Assembly (NCBI GenBank): GCA_900552125.1
Contig: URYK01000025.1
Span: 1 to 38,437 of the forward strand
DNA length: 38,437 nucleotides
From: an uncultured Solobacterium sp.
GTDB lineage: Bacteria; Bacillota_I; Bacilli_A; Erysipelotrichales; Erysipelotrichaceae
Direction: 5' to 3'
Shown one piece after another: positions 1-9,290 of the stretch. The notes under the pieces are model-generated. The model saw only the letters and a list, made by a program, of their open reading frames with translations. It was not told the origin of the DNA and ran no database searches. A program made the translations under genes and the position numbers. Each line of letters begins with the position of its first letter. Within the stretch, counting starts at the first letter, position 1.

Positions 1-61
1 ATTTGAACCTGCGACCCCTTGATCCCAAATCAAGTGCACTACCAAGCTGTGCTACATCCCG
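1..61 (-). tRNA. tRNA-Pro(TGG), partial at window edge
   Basis: Read on the minus strand the sequence begins CGGGATG (acceptor 5' arm) and continues through a D arm, an anticodon stem CTTGA/TCAAG with loop TTTGGGA (anticodon TGG, proline) and a T arm ending GGTTCAAAT. The 3' part of the T arm and the acceptor lie outside the window. It lies 9 nt downstream of tRNA-Arg on the same strand, so the two are probably one transcript. Confidence 0.95.
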
Positions 62-70
62 ATTAATAAA

Positions 71-147
71 TGGCGCGCCCAGCAGGAATCGAACCCACAA
101 CCTTTTGATCCGTAGTCAAACGCTCTATCCAGTTGAGCTATGGGCGC
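71..147 (-). tRNA. tRNA-Arg(ACG) with encoded CCA
   Basis: On the minus strand the acceptor GCGCCCA pairs with TGGGCGC, followed by discriminator G and an encoded CCA. The anticodon stem TTTGA/TCAAA holds the loop CTACGGA, giving anticodon ACG (read as ICG after A34 deamination). The 77-nt length is normal. It is the first gene of a tRNA-Arg/tRNA-Pro transcript with a good promoter about 50 nt upstream. Confidence 0.97.
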
Positions 148-193
148 ATCTATTCAGTTTTTTTCTTTTCGCTGTTCTCATCAGCGCTCATAT

Positions 194-222
194 ATAATAC
201 AACAGAAAGATTATTATTGCAA
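194..222 (-). promoter_or_regulatory. Promoter of the tRNA-Arg/tRNA-Pro transcript
   Basis: On the minus strand TTGCAA (217-222), a 17-nt spacer and TATTAT (194-199) form a near-consensus sigma-A promoter. The leader before the tRNA contains CGCT/AGCG complementary arms (about 172-189). The rest of the 148-358 gap is very AT-rich and has no gene. Confidence 0.75.
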
Positions 223-344
223 GCATTTTTTTGAATTTTTTTAATTTTTTTTATCATTTTTTATTCAATGATATCTAAACCCTTTAAATAAAGGCTTTTT
301 TTACATCGCCTACAATGTTTTTTTATGCTTTTCTTCCGAAAATA

Positions 345-373
345 CACAAAAGAACCCGTTAATTTACGGATTC
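345..373 (-). terminator. Terminator of the V-ATPase operon, overlapping the ntpD stop
   Basis: On the minus strand GAATCCGT (373-366) pairs with ACGGGTTC (359-352) in eight pairs including one G-U, with a 6-nt loop holding the ntpD stop region, followed by a T-rich run. It is a plausible intrinsic terminator at the end of the nine-gene operon. Confidence 0.65.
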
Positions 374-997
374 TTCTGCTTTTTTCTTATCTTTAAATGC
401 CTTAATTACTTTCTGACGAGAGAATTCTTCTCTCTCTTTTTCTTCTAATGCATCAGTAATAAACTTAATATTATGTTCAAAATCTGGAATAACAATGTTC
501 TTTAAGGCATTAGCTCGCTTCTGTGCTTTTCGTATTGCATTGGCTAATCGATAAACACTATTTTCTACCTCTGCCAGTAAAATAGTCATTTCTTTTACTT
601 TATGAAAGCAGATATACGCATAGTCTACTTTAGAATTGGCATAATATAAACCATAAGTTAATTCACATTCCTGCTTATCGTATTTAATTTTAGGAATTTC
701 AACTCCCATAACACTTCGATAAGTAATATGAATACCTGTATCAACAGGTACAGCTTCTGCTAAATCGCTGATTACCCCTAAAGATATATTTGCCTGCTGA
801 AGGGCACTATAGGCTTTCTGGTAGGTGATTGTAATCTCTTCACGTAAAAGTTTCACATCATCTAATAATGCCATCATTTCACGTGTTAAGATATTACGCT
901 TCCTGTCCATTAATTCATAACCCATATGTGCTAAATCATTCGATTTTTTTGTCGCAATCAGATTCCCTTTGGTAGGGAATACCTGTTTATTGGCCAT
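359..997 (-). CDS. ntpD: V-type ATPase subunit D (central stalk)
   Basis: This 212-residue protein is the central rotor shaft of the V1 sector, coupling ATP hydrolysis in the A3B3 head to rotation of the c ring. The N-terminus (MANKQVFPTKGNLIATKKS) has the usual subunit D opening, with long helices at both ends (about 15-80 and 145-205) that form an antiparallel coiled coil. The length is typical. It is the last gene of the operon; its start is 1 nt past the ntpB stop, so it is probably translationally coupled. It ends in a hairpin terminator. Confidence 0.95.
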   Translation of the reverse strand: MANKQVFPTKGNLIATKKSNDLAHMGYELMDRKRNILTREMMALLDDVKLLREEITITYQKAYSALQQANISLGVISDLAEAVPVDTGIHITYRSVMGVEIPKIKYDKQECELTYGLYYANSKVDYAYICFHKVKEMTILLAEVENSVYRLANAIRKAQKRANALKNIVIPDFEHNIKFITDALEEKEREEFSRQKVIKAFKDKKKAEESVN

Positions 998-998
998 A

Positions 999-2441
999 TT
1001 ATCCCTCCTGATTTGCTAATTCTGAAATAATAGGGCTATTCTTTATGCCAAATCGTTTTACTGCACGTTCATGGTCATAATATACCTTTAATACTTCATT
1101 ATCTACACGATCAAGTTCAGATTGAGGTAATACGCTTAATAGATCCCAGCCTAAATCTAAAGTCTGTTCAATGCTTCGATTATCATCAAATCCCTGATTT
1201 AAGAAATGTTCTTCAAATAAACTACCAAATTCCATGTATTGTTTATCTACATCACTTAATTCATCTTCACCAATAACAGATGCTAAGCTTCTTGCATCCT
1301 GAACCTTTGCATAGGCCGCAAAAAGCTGGTTAGATACATCAGAATGATCTTTACGAGTATACCCTTCCCCAATACCATCTTTCATTAGACGGGAAAGTGA
1401 AGGCAATACGCCTACTGGAGGATATACTCCCATCTGATTCAGATTACGATCTAATACGATCTGTCCTTCTGTAATATATCCTGTTAAGTCTGGAATTGGA
1501 TGCGTGATATCATCATTAGGCATTGTTAAGATTGGAATCTGTGTAACAGAACCTTTTGCCCCTTTAATAATACCTGCTCTTTCATATAGAGAAGCTAAAT
1601 CTGAGTATAGATATCCAGGATATCCTTTACGCCCAGGAATTTCTCCTTTACTGCTTGAGAACTCACGTAGAGCTTCACAATAAGACGTAATGTCTGTCAA
1701 TATAACTAATACATGCATATCTTCTTCATAAGCAAGGTATTCTGCTGCTGTCAATGCACATCGTGGAGTTAATGTTCTTTCAATGATTGGGTCATTGGAT
1801 AAATTGACAAACATAACAACCTTTTCCATAACTCCTGCTTCTTCAAAAGAACGCTTAAAGTAGTCTGCAACGTCGTTTTTTACACCCATTGCCGCAAAAA
1901 CGATACAGAAGTTTTTACCATCTCCTTCTGATATTTTAGCCTGTTTAACTAACTGTACAGCTAATTCATTATGAGGCATACCAGAACCTGAGAAAATAGG
2001 TAATTTCTGTCCACGGATCAATGTCGTTAATGCATCAATACTGGAAATACCTGTATTGATATAGTTTCTAGGATAAACACGGGATACCGGGTTTAATGGC
2101 TGTCCATTAATATCAGCACTTTTGCTGGCATAGATTTCTCCTAAGCCATCAATAGGCTGACCGCTCCCATTGAAAGTACGGCCAAGCATTTCTTTAGATA
2201 AAGCAAGCTCCATTGGACGACCAGTGAATTTTGTTTTGGTATTCTTCAAAGAAATCCCATTGGTTCCTTCAAATACCTGAATGGCTGCTTTTTTCCCTTC
2301 AAGCTGAACAACTCTCCCAAGACGAGTTGATCCATCACCACATTTGATTTCTACCATTTCTTCATAGCTGGCATTTTCAACATTATCCAGGAATACAAGA
2401 GGGCCATTGATTTCACTCAATCCTACATATTGAAGACTCAT
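999..2441 (-). CDS. ntpB: V-type ATPase subunit B (non-catalytic head subunit)
   Basis: This 480-residue subunit alternates with subunit A in the V1 hexamer. The nucleotide site is non-catalytic: where A has a P-loop, B has SGSGMPHN (residues 151-158), the form typical of B subunits. The following [11 protein letters not shown] segment and the conserved C-terminal helical domain match the family and its usual length (about 460-480). Its stop is 1 nt from the ntpD start and its start is 14 nt from the ntpA stop, the A-B-D order conserved in bacterial V-ATPases. Confidence 0.97.
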   Translation of the reverse strand: MSLQYVGLSEINGPLVFLDNVENASYEEMVEIKCGDGSTRLGRVVQLEGKKAAIQVFEGTNGISLKNTKTKFTGRPMELALSKEMLGRTFNGSGQPIDGLGEIYASKSADINGQPLNPVSRVYPRNYINTGISSIDALTTLIRGQKLPIFSGSGMPHNELAVQLVKQAKISEGDGKNFCIVFAAMGVKNDVADYFKRSFEEAGVMEKVVMFVNLSNDPIIERTLTPRCALTAAEYLAYEEDMHVLVILTDITSYCEALREFSSSKGEIPGRKGYPGYLYSDLASLYERAGIIKGAKGSVTQIPILTMPNDDITHPIPDLTGYITEGQIVLDRNLNQMGVYPPVGVLPSLSRLMKDGIGEGYTRKDHSDVSNQLFAAYAKVQDARSLASVIGEDELSDVDKQYMEFGSLFEEHFLNQGFDDNRSIEQTLDLGWDLLSVLPQSELDRVDNEVLKVYYDHERAVKRFGIKNSPIISELANQEG

Positions 2442-2455
2442 GTATATTCCTCCTT

Positions 2456-4207
2456 TTACGCAACCTGTGAAACGGCCTTGTCGATCTGCTGATTATAGTC
2501 ATCCAGCATTTCAATATGGTCATTTGGCACATCATATTTCATTTTTGTTACTTTATCAAATATACCAGTAGCAATCAGCTGACTGATAGGTTTTCCTTCT
2601 GCTACTAGTTCTTTTCCCTTTTTATATAGATATAAAATAACATCCATCATTTTAAGCTGTTTTTCTAATGGTACATACGTATCATCTTTATGGAAGGCAT
2701 TTTGCTGCAGATAACCTACACGAATAACCTTACAGATTTCGATGACTAGTTTCTGATCTTCTGGAAGAACATCACTACCAATCAGTTTTACGATTTCCAT
2801 CAGTTTTGCTTCTTCTGCAAGCAAGCTCATGATTTCCTGACGATTGCGTAAGAAACGCATATCTACATTTTTGTTATACCATTTCGTTAAATCTGTCACA
2901 TATTCAGAATAGCTTTCTGTCCAGTTGATCGCAAAATAATGTCTAGCATAGGCTAACTGTTTATCCAATGCCCAGAAACAACGTACAAATCGTTTTGTAT
3001 TTTGTGTAACTGGTTCAGAGAAGTCAGATCCTTGTGGAGATACTGCTCCAATGATTGATACTGAACCAATCTGATCATTTAATGTTTTCATATAGCCTGC
3101 ACGTTCATAGAACTGAGAAATACGACTTGGAAGATAAGCTGGGAAACCTTCTTCAGCTGGCATTTCTTCTAGACGACCACTGATTTCTCGTAAGGCTTCA
3201 GCCCAACGAGAAGTTGAGTCTGCCATGATAGCTACATGATAACCCATATCACGATAGTATTCAGCTAATGTAAGTCCTGTATAAATACTAGCCTCACGTG
3301 CTGCTACGGGCATGTTGGAAGTATTCGCAATCAATACCGTACGATCAGTCAAAGGACGATTAGATTTAGGGTCAATCAGTTCTGAGAATTCTTCTAGAAC
3401 CTGTGTCATCTCATTACCACGTTCCCCACATCCTACATATACGATGATATCCGCATCGCACCATTTTGCTAACTGATGCTGTGTCATTGTTTTCCCAGTA
3501 CCAAATCCTCCTGGAATTGCGGCTGTACCACCTTTTGCGATTGGGAACAAAGTATCAAAAATTCTTTGTCCTGTAATTAATGGAACACTAATTGGCAGAC
3601 GTTCAGATACTGGTCTTGCTGTTTTAATTGGCCATTTCTGAACTAAGGTCAATTCATGAATCTCATCTTTTTCGTCTTTAACTTTAATAATACATTGATT
3701 AATATTGTATTTTCCATTTTCTGCAGTTTCTACAACTGTACCACGTAAAGTAGGTGGAATCATACAACGATGTTCAATTAATTCTGTTTCTGGCAATGTC
3801 GCAAAAATCTGTCCAGGAACTACTTCATCTCCTACACTGACTTTTACAGTGACATCCCATAATACTTCTTCATCAAGTGGTGCCACATCGCTTCCAGTTT
3901 CAATAAAAGCTCCGCTTTCTTTCGCAATTTCTTTTAATGGACGTTCAATTCCATCGAAAATATTACGTAGTATTCCTGGCCCCAAAGTTACAGAAATCGG
4001 ACTTCCTGTAGGCTCTACAGGTTCTCCTGGCTGTAACCCTGTTGTAGACTCATAAACCTGAATAGTAGTTGCTTCTTTACTAATGGAGATAACTTCTCCC
4101 ATTAGACGTTTATGTCCAACATATACTTTTTCTAACATGGAAAAGTCTACAGCATTCTTTACTTTTACGACTGGCCCATTGATAGAATATATAACATTTT
4201 CACTCAT
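2456..4207 (-). CDS. ntpA: V-type ATPase catalytic subunit A
   Basis: This 583-residue catalytic subunit of the V1 head hydrolyses or makes ATP. The Walker A loop GGFGTGKT is at residues 233-240, and the downstream GERGNEM (261-267) carries the conserved catalytic Glu. Residues about 110-200 form the extra non-homologous insertion that separates A subunits from F-type beta. An [13 protein letters not shown] block follows. The start has the SD GAGGTG 5 nt before ATG. The length is normal for the family. Whether the complex runs as an ATPase pump or an ATP synthase cannot be read from the sequence. Confidence 0.97.
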   Translation of the reverse strand: MSENVIYSINGPVVKVKNAVDFSMLEKVYVGHKRLMGEVISISKEATTIQVYESTTGLQPGEPVEPTGSPISVTLGPGILRNIFDGIERPLKEIAKESGAFIETGSDVAPLDEEVLWDVTVKVSVGDEVVPGQIFATLPETELIEHRCMIPPTLRGTVVETAENGKYNINQCIIKVKDEKDEIHELTLVQKWPIKTARPVSERLPISVPLITGQRIFDTLFPIAKGGTAAIPGGFGTGKTMTQHQLAKWCDADIIVYVGCGERGNEMTQVLEEFSELIDPKSNRPLTDRTVLIANTSNMPVAAREASIYTGLTLAEYYRDMGYHVAIMADSTSRWAEALREISGRLEEMPAEEGFPAYLPSRISQFYERAGYMKTLNDQIGSVSIIGAVSPQGSDFSEPVTQNTKRFVRCFWALDKQLAYARHYFAINWTESYSEYVTDLTKWYNKNVDMRFLRNRQEIMSLLAEEAKLMEIVKLIGSDVLPEDQKLVIEICKVIRVGYLQQNAFHKDDTYVPLEKQLKMMDVILYLYKKGKELVAEGKPISQLIATGIFDKVTKMKYDVPNDHIEMLDDYNQQIDKAVSQVA

Positions 4208-4237
4208 CTTATCACCTCGATCATGGCGTATGCTTTT

Positions 4238-4834
4238 CTATTTAATAAATAATCCGGAATTTGTATAGAACCAGTCTTTTTGTTCATCTAAACCGGTATC
4301 AAATGTTTCATCAATTACGATACCTCTGGATTCGCATTCCATACGGAATCCACCTAGTTCAATCGTTTCATCAGCTTTTCCATCACATGCTTTTCCATAT
4401 GCTTCCTGTAGTGCTTTTAATAATTCACTATCTTTTTTTGCAGTATAAAAAGTCACATGATCAAAATCTTTTTTTCCTAAATCGGATGCCTTTTGTTTTA
4501 AAAGCTGTATACATTCAGAACTAGATGCATACTCCTTTAATTTTATTTTTGCTTCATCAAAGATCGCATCAAACAATTCACGACGCTTTTTCATTAGTTT
4601 TCGATTTGTTTCTTCATGTAATTTACTAATGCGAATGGCTTGATCTGCCATCATTTCTTTTATTTCCTGATCCTTAGTAAGTCCTGCTTCTCTTTGTGCT
4701 TCTTCTTCCATCTCTTCAATGGATTTCTGACGGATTGTATCTATTTCTGATTCAATCTTTTCAATTTCTTTACCGCTTACTCGCTGGATTTCTTCTTCAA
4801 AGTATTGCTTTAATTTTTGTTTTTCATCTAGCAT
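4238..4834 (-). CDS. ntpE: V-type ATPase subunit E (peripheral stalk)
   Basis: About 198 residues. The first 110 are a highly charged Glu/Lys-rich helix that would pair with the ntpF product to form the peripheral stalk; the C-terminal domain (about 110-198) should bind the top of the head. An upstream in-frame GTG at 4843 exists, but it lies in the SD (GAGGTG), which is correctly spaced (8 nt) for the ATG at 4834, so I chose that start. It begins 10 nt after the ntpG stop and ends 30 nt before ntpA. Confidence 0.88.
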   Translation of the reverse strand: MLDEKQKLKQYFEEEIQRVSGKEIEKIESEIDTIRQKSIEEMEEEAQREAGLTKDQEIKEMMADQAIRISKLHEETNRKLMKKRRELFDAIFDEAKIKLKEYASSSECIQLLKQKASDLGKKDFDHVTFYTAKKDSELLKALQEAYGKACDGKADETIELGGFRMECESRGIVIDETFDTGLDEQKDWFYTNSGLFIK

Positions 4835-4844
4835 ACTATCCACC

Positions 4845-5153
4845 TCATAGTTTCACACCGATTGCCTCAGATACATAGCGGTCAATGGTTTCGCCGATTT
4901 TGGCGGAACCATGACGATCTGGTATCTCCACAATCAGTGGTTTTTTCTGTTTTAGTTTTAGTTCAGAAATTACCTCTGGGCAAGTTTCAATCAGTTTTGT
5001 CGTCATCAATACAATGGCAACATCTTCCATATGCATGACACGTTCCAGTTCTTCTAAAACTTCTTGGCGTTCATGTACGACAACACCTTCGATTCCTGCC
5101 AGGCGCATTCCCATCTGTGTATCAATGTTATCACTGAGCAGGTAAAATCTCAT
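4845..5153 (-). CDS. ntpG: V-type ATPase subunit F (NtpG; central stalk tip)
   Basis: This 102-residue Rossmann-like protein opens with MRFYLLSDNIDTQMGMRLAG, typical of subunit F, which sits on the D subunit at the tip of the rotor and modulates ATPase activity. DVAIVLMTTKL and KPLIVEIPDRHG are the conserved central strand and turn. Named NtpG in the Enterococcus hirae scheme and AtpF in others. It lies between ntpK (11 nt) and ntpE. Confidence 0.9.
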   Translation of the reverse strand: MRFYLLSDNIDTQMGMRLAGIEGVVVHERQEVLEELERVMHMEDVAIVLMTTKLIETCPEVISELKLKQKKPLIVEIPDRHGSAKIGETIDRYVSEAIGVKL

Positions 5154-5164
5154 ATGCCCACCTA

Positions 5165-5608
5165 TTATAATTTCATGAAAATAATGAAGATAGAAATCAA
5201 TAGACCATAGATGGCAACACCTTCACCTAAGGCAACGAAAATCATAGACTTACCAAAGTTCTTTTCATTTTCAGAGAATGCCCCGATAGCTGCTGGAGCT
5301 GCTGCTGCTACGGCAATACCAGCACCTAAAGCAGATAAACCTGTTGCTAAGGCAGCCGCAATAAATCCTAATCCCTGACCGATAGAACCAGCCATTTTTA
5401 ATGTTACTTCATCAGTACCAGCTGCATATGCTTTGCTTGCAGTAAAGAAGATAGTTCCTAACATAATCGCAAAGAAGAAACATACGTGTGTGATCATACG
5501 ACGTTTTGCTACAGAAACACTCTTTTTCCCGCGGAATACATTCACTAATGGCAATGAAATCAATACAATCAGAATAAGTGGCAATAATAGTTCAAACATA
5601 GTTAACAT
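5165..5608 (-). CDS. ntpK: V-type ATPase rotor ring subunit K (c) with an unusual N-terminal extension
   Basis: This 147-residue membrane protein has four predicted hydrophobic helices (about 4-24, 40-60, 72-104, 120-146). Only the last two form a c-type hairpin: a Gly/Ala-rich helix, a polar loop (FSENEKNFGK) and a helix with the ion-binding Glu129 in ALGEGVAIYG. The first pair has no Gly-rich pattern and no carboxylate. Residues 40-64 look like a signal sequence ending SKAYA-AG, reminiscent of the cleaved leader on Thermus-type c subunits. The SD AGGAGG is 8 nt before the first ATG. Ion specificity (H+ or Na+) cannot be decided. Confidence 0.9.
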   Translation of the reverse strand: MLTMFELLLPLILIVLISLPLVNVFRGKKSVSVAKRRMITHVCFFFAIMLGTIFFTASKAYAAGTDEVTLKMAGSIGQGLGFIAAALATGLSALGAGIAVAAAAPAAIGAFSENEKNFGKSMIFVALGEGVAIYGLLISIFIIFMKL

Positions 5609-5625
5609 AGTAAATTCCTCCTAGT

Positions 5626-7545
5626 TTAATCGTTTAATGTTTTAAATGCAATACCGTTACCATTAAAGTAACGTGAGAACATTTCGTAGAATTCAAGACG
5701 CAATACCTGAATACCTACAATCATGCCTTCCAGGCACATTACAAATATATTTCCTAAGATCATTACGATCCAGCCTCCGCTGCCAGCCATATCCATAATC
5801 AGCATAACAGCCATCATCATACCAGCATGGGATAATACGAAACCACCCACACGAAGATAAGATATAGTATTCGTAATGAAGGATAAACAGATTTCAAATA
5901 ATTCAAAGAAGCTTTCCACAAAGAAACCGCCAAATCCATCTGGGAACATCTCTTTGTGTTCCATTTTTCTTTCGATTGCTTCTTTCAGGAAAATCAGCAC
6001 AAGTGGAATTAAAAGGAAAACAATCGCAAAAATCGGATTGGTAATAACACTAGTTCCAGTCAATAACTGAACAGCTCCTCCTCCAACAAGTGAAATATAG
6101 AAAACTAACCCTGAAATTCCATTTTGTGAGAAAAATAATTCTCCATAATTTTTATTTTTGATTTGAAGATGAATATTAACTCCAATACTGCATACGATCA
6201 AGAAAGCCCCTAGTGCTACTGCTGTAACTAATAGAATAGGGATGAACTCACTTGTCATGACTTCAATTGGTTTTTCATGAAAACCTAACATTTCATAAAA
6301 TGGATTTAATAATTCTTCGTTTCCAAATACGGAGCCAAATACAAACCCGAAGATGGTTGAAAAGATTCCAATACGCATTCCAATTTCTCCAAGCTGCATA
6401 TGTTTCCATTTATAGAATATATAGCCTACAAGAATCAAAACGATTCCTTGACCAACATCTCCAAACATAATTCCAAATAATACAGAATACGTAATCGCAA
6501 CTAATGGTGTTGGATCAATTCCTGTGTATTCGGGAATACCATACATCTCTACAAACATCGAGAACGGCCTGGCAAACCACCCATTCTTTATTTTTGTTGG
6601 AGGTGAAAGTCGCTTGTCGCTATCGGCAGGTCTAACTTCAATTTCCACCTCCTTCAAATCAGAAAAAGTTTCTTTCAATTTCTTGATATCTTCTTTTGCT
6701 ACAAATCCCGTAATAGAGAATCGTTCTCCTAGACCCAAAATATATTTACGAGCTTCAAATGTATGATTAATAAATTCTAATTCAGATTGAATGTCCGCAA
6801 ATGTCTGCTCACATTCTTTCTTTAAATCTTCAATAACTTCTTCAACATGCTGAAGCTGTTTCAAATCACTATCAATTTCTTCCTGTAATGTTTCTTTTGC
6901 CTGTTCTGGCTTTCCATGTACGAATTCAGGAATACGAATACGTTCAAAATATAGAGATGAGAAGATATTATCTACATCACCCTCATATTTAGTAGTTGTG
7001 ATATAAACACACCAGCTATACGTTTCATCTTTACTAAATGATTTGAAAATGAATGGACGATTACGATAATATTGCAGTTTTTCAACACTATCAAGTGGAA
7101 GTCGACCAAATCGAACTTTAATATATTCACATTCAAATAAATCATCTAAATTTAAATCGATACTTTCAATATTTTTTACTTGAACTAAAGCATCACGATT
7201 TTCCTGAATGACCGTTTCTAAATCCTTACGAACCATAGCGGCATTCTGATAACGATCATATATTCCATCAATATAGCGACGCACACCATCTAAATCATAA
7301 TCCTTGCTTTTCACATGACTCTCTGGAAGTGTCATATCCATTTCCTGCACAACTTCTTTAAAATGTGTCAGAACATCAGTGATTGGATTTTCATCACTTA
7401 ATGTTGTAAGTCCATGGACACTATCAACGAATTTGCTTGCTGGTTCTGGATGAAAGTAATCAAGTTCCACGAATTTCAATAGCACATCGTTTAAATAATC
7501 ATTATCCGCAAGGATATTGACTAATTTCATTTTTGCAATTGCCAT
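5626..7545 (-). CDS. ntpI: V-type ATPase subunit I (a; membrane stator)
   Basis: This 639-residue stator subunit passes ions between half channels and the c ring. The N-terminal half (1-320) is soluble, with charged coiled-coil helices (about 70-110 and 220-265); the C-terminal half holds about seven or eight membrane helices, starting near TPLVAITYSVLFGIMFGDVG. ISYLRVGGFVLSHAG and LRLEFYEMFSRYFNGNG are the conserved helices carrying Arg residues that face the rotor Glu. The SD AAGGAAG precedes ATG by 6 nt; the gap to ntpC is 14 nt. Confidence 0.95.
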   Translation of the reverse strand: MAIAKMKLVNILADNDYLNDVLLKFVELDYFHPEPASKFVDSVHGLTTLSDENPITDVLTHFKEVVQEMDMTLPESHVKSKDYDLDGVRRYIDGIYDRYQNAAMVRKDLETVIQENRDALVQVKNIESIDLNLDDLFECEYIKVRFGRLPLDSVEKLQYYRNRPFIFKSFSKDETYSWCVYITTTKYEGDVDNIFSSLYFERIRIPEFVHGKPEQAKETLQEEIDSDLKQLQHVEEVIEDLKKECEQTFADIQSELEFINHTFEARKYILGLGERFSITGFVAKEDIKKLKETFSDLKEVEIEVRPADSDKRLSPPTKIKNGWFARPFSMFVEMYGIPEYTGIDPTPLVAITYSVLFGIMFGDVGQGIVLILVGYIFYKWKHMQLGEIGMRIGIFSTIFGFVFGSVFGNEELLNPFYEMLGFHEKPIEVMTSEFIPILLVTAVALGAFLIVCSIGVNIHLQIKNKNYGELFFSQNGISGLVFYISLVGGGAVQLLTGTSVITNPIFAIVFLLIPLVLIFLKEAIERKMEHKEMFPDGFGGFFVESFFELFEICLSFITNTISYLRVGGFVLSHAGMMMAVMLIMDMAGSGGWIVMILGNIFVMCLEGMIVGIQVLRLEFYEMFSRYFNGNGIAFKTLND

Positions 7546-7559
7546 GATCTTCTTCCTTT

Positions 7560-8606
7560 CTAATAAATTAACATTCTTTCTATTTTCTCAACTGGTAATT
7601 GATAACGCACCCCTTCAATAATATTAGTAATATTCTCTAGTTCCATTTCCATCGTATAAATATAACTAGAAAATACTAGTGGCGCTTCCAGCGAATAGTA
7701 GATATTTTTCTTTGCTTTCTGATAGAAGAAAGCATTGGTATAGTGTTCAATAAACACGTGATCCTTTTGTACATCCTCTAATCCTAAGCGATAGACACTG
7801 CTTTGTAGTAATTTTACGAATGCCTGTACAGTTGGCTGCGCAATCAATTCTTCCGTAAATGCAGGAGATAAATGTCCTCGTACTGGAATAAGAGCTTCAC
7901 GAATCACATCTTCTCTAGCGTTAAAATATTTCTTCAAACGATAAATCTTTTCTAAGTTATGCAATTCAATTAAAGTCGAATAATACTCTTTCACTTCTTT
8001 TTTGCATTTTCCTTTTAAAGTCTTATCTATCACATCAAAAATATATTTGCTGTGCATTACATGAAGCTGTGACTCTATTGAGGTATAGTCCAGTGAGTCT
8101 TCCTGCCCTTTCTTCACGCGATAGGGAAGTAAAGCTGCATAATAAATCGTTCCTTGCAACACCTCTAACAGCTCATCATAGCTTTTTACAGTTCCTAGCT
8201 TTAATAAGTTAAAACTAGTATAAGGCTTCAAAAATATTGGCAGGTTTACAATCGCATTATCGAAATCTTTTGAAATCAGCACTCGAATATGAGATAAAAT
8301 CAATTCCATCTCAATAACAAACATATTCAGACGATAGTAGCTTTTCATGGATGGATCTGCATATCGATAAAGCTTCATTACTTTTTTAAACAAATCCTGA
8401 CGCAGGATGCTTTCCAGCTGCCCACGGTGTATATTGTTTTCTCTTACATCTTTTAGAGCATCCGCATAAGCTGTTTCATGTTTTAGATACCCTGCAATTT
8501 CAGGTACACTTCTTTTATGAATCAGTTCCTGATACATTTCTTTCGTTAGTGCAGTACCATGCATGCTTCTAGCCTTTGCGACAATTACACCTTCTGCCTT
8601 ACTCAT
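7560..8606 (-). CDS. ntpC: V-type ATPase subunit C (d; rotor collar)
   Basis: This all-helical protein of about 348 residues caps the c ring and connects it to the D-F shaft. The opening (KAEGVIVAKARSMHGTALT), the Arg-rich middle and a length near 330-350 fit the NtpC/AtpC family. A GTG two codons upstream (8612) is also possible: both lie behind an AGGAGG at 4 nt (GTG) or 10 nt (ATG). I give the ATG. In Enterococcus hirae this gene lies after ntpE; here it is second in the operon. Confidence 0.9.
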   Translation of the reverse strand: MSKAEGVIVAKARSMHGTALTKEMYQELIHKRSVPEIAGYLKHETAYADALKDVRENNIHRGQLESILRQDLFKKVMKLYRYADPSMKSYYRLNMFVIEMELILSHIRVLISKDFDNAIVNLPIFLKPYTSFNLLKLGTVKSYDELLEVLQGTIYYAALLPYRVKKGQEDSLDYTSIESQLHVMHSKYIFDVIDKTLKGKCKKEVKEYYSTLIELHNLEKIYRLKKYFNAREDVIREALIPVRGHLSPAFTEELIAQPTVQAFVKLLQSSVYRLGLEDVQKDHVFIEHYTNAFFYQKAKKNIYYSLEAPLVFSSYIYTMEMELENITNIIEGVRYQLPVEKIERMLIY

Positions 8607-8642
8607 ATACACATCACCTCCTAACGTGTATCGTACCCATTG

Positions 8643-8954
8643 TTAATTTGCTAACGTTTTTTCTACAATCTGCGAAATCCACTCATCTTTGTGTTTTTCA
8701 TACCTATTTTGCAGATTTTGCAGCGACTCTTCATAAACCTTCTCTTCCTGCTGCATTGCCTTTTGAAAGTCCGTCTCCATCTGTTCACGCTCTTTCGCAA
8801 TGTAATCAGCTGTCTTTTGACGATACTTTTCTTTGATCTTCATTCTTTTTTCTTCTAATAGATGCTGCATATTGTAGCGTGTCTGACGCTTTTCTTTTAC
8901 TTGCATTCTTGCTTTTCTATCCGCATCTACAATATCACGAATCAATTCTTCCAA
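8643..8954 (-). CDS. ntpF: V-type ATPase subunit G/H (NtpF; peripheral stalk), TTG start
   Basis: This 103-residue, almost wholly charged and helical protein (KEKRQTRY, EEKRMKIKEKYRQK, REQMETDFQKAMQQEEK) is the short peripheral-stalk partner of subunit E. It is the first gene of the V-ATPase operon. The start is a TTG at 8952-8954, with the SD AAAGGAGG about 9 nt upstream and no nearby ATG. Identity rests on composition, length and position rather than a sharp motif. Confidence 0.8.
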   Translation of the reverse strand: MEELIRDIVDADRKARMQVKEKRQTRYNMQHLLEEKRMKIKEKYRQKTADYIAKEREQMETDFQKAMQQEEKVYEESLQNLQNRYEKHKDEWISQIVEKTLAN

Positions 8955-9242
8955 AAAACAACACCTCCTTTAATTGTATCATCATACCGTTTGGGTTTTC
9001 CAAACTCCTAGAAGTATACACCTTTTTGATGTGGTAATCAAGCTCATTTATTACAGGATTTTTAAGATTTTTTTTGAGAAAAAAAAGTAAGATTTCAACT
9101 TACATTTTTTTATAAACAAAGCTATTGAAACGTTTATTTTTCTATACACAATATGAGAATTTGCTTTATTCCTTATCAAAATGATTTTTCTATGTTCAAC
9201 ATTAATCCAATTTCTGATTTTTTATTCTTAACTAAAAATAAA
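8955..9242. other. Intergenic region upstream of the V-ATPase operon
   Basis: About 290 nt with no gene. On the minus strand TTGGAA (9003-8998) and TACAAT (8978-8973) make a possible promoter for the operon, but the 19-nt spacer is long, so this is a weak call. Further up, GTAAG (9087-9091) and CTTAC (9099-9103), flanked by A and T runs, form a small hairpin with a T tract on the plus strand that has no plus-strand gene before it. The rest is plain AT-rich DNA. Confidence 0.4.
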
Positions 9243-9243
9243 T

Positions 9244-9279
9244 AAAAAAATTTATCCCACCTGTATGAGATAGGATAAA
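9244..9279 (-). terminator. Terminator of the antiporter gene
   Basis: On the minus strand TTTATCC (9279-9273) pairs with GGATAAA (9257-9251) and is followed by seven T residues. It starts 12 nt past the antiporter stop. Confidence 0.85.
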
Positions 9280-9290
9280 TTCTAATTCAA

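Noticed and set aside
3..197. Plus-strand open frame over the tRNA genes
   Set aside because: It runs antisense through tRNA-Pro and tRNA-Arg and their promoter; no SD and no family resemblance.
280..302. Terminator-like hairpin CCTTT/AAAGG with T tract on the plus strand
   Set aside because: No plus-strand gene precedes it; on the minus strand, where the operon ends, it has no T tract.
9087..9110. Hairpin GTAAG/CTTAC with T tract
   Set aside because: Only 5 bp, no plus-strand gene upstream, and not linked to a known leader structure.
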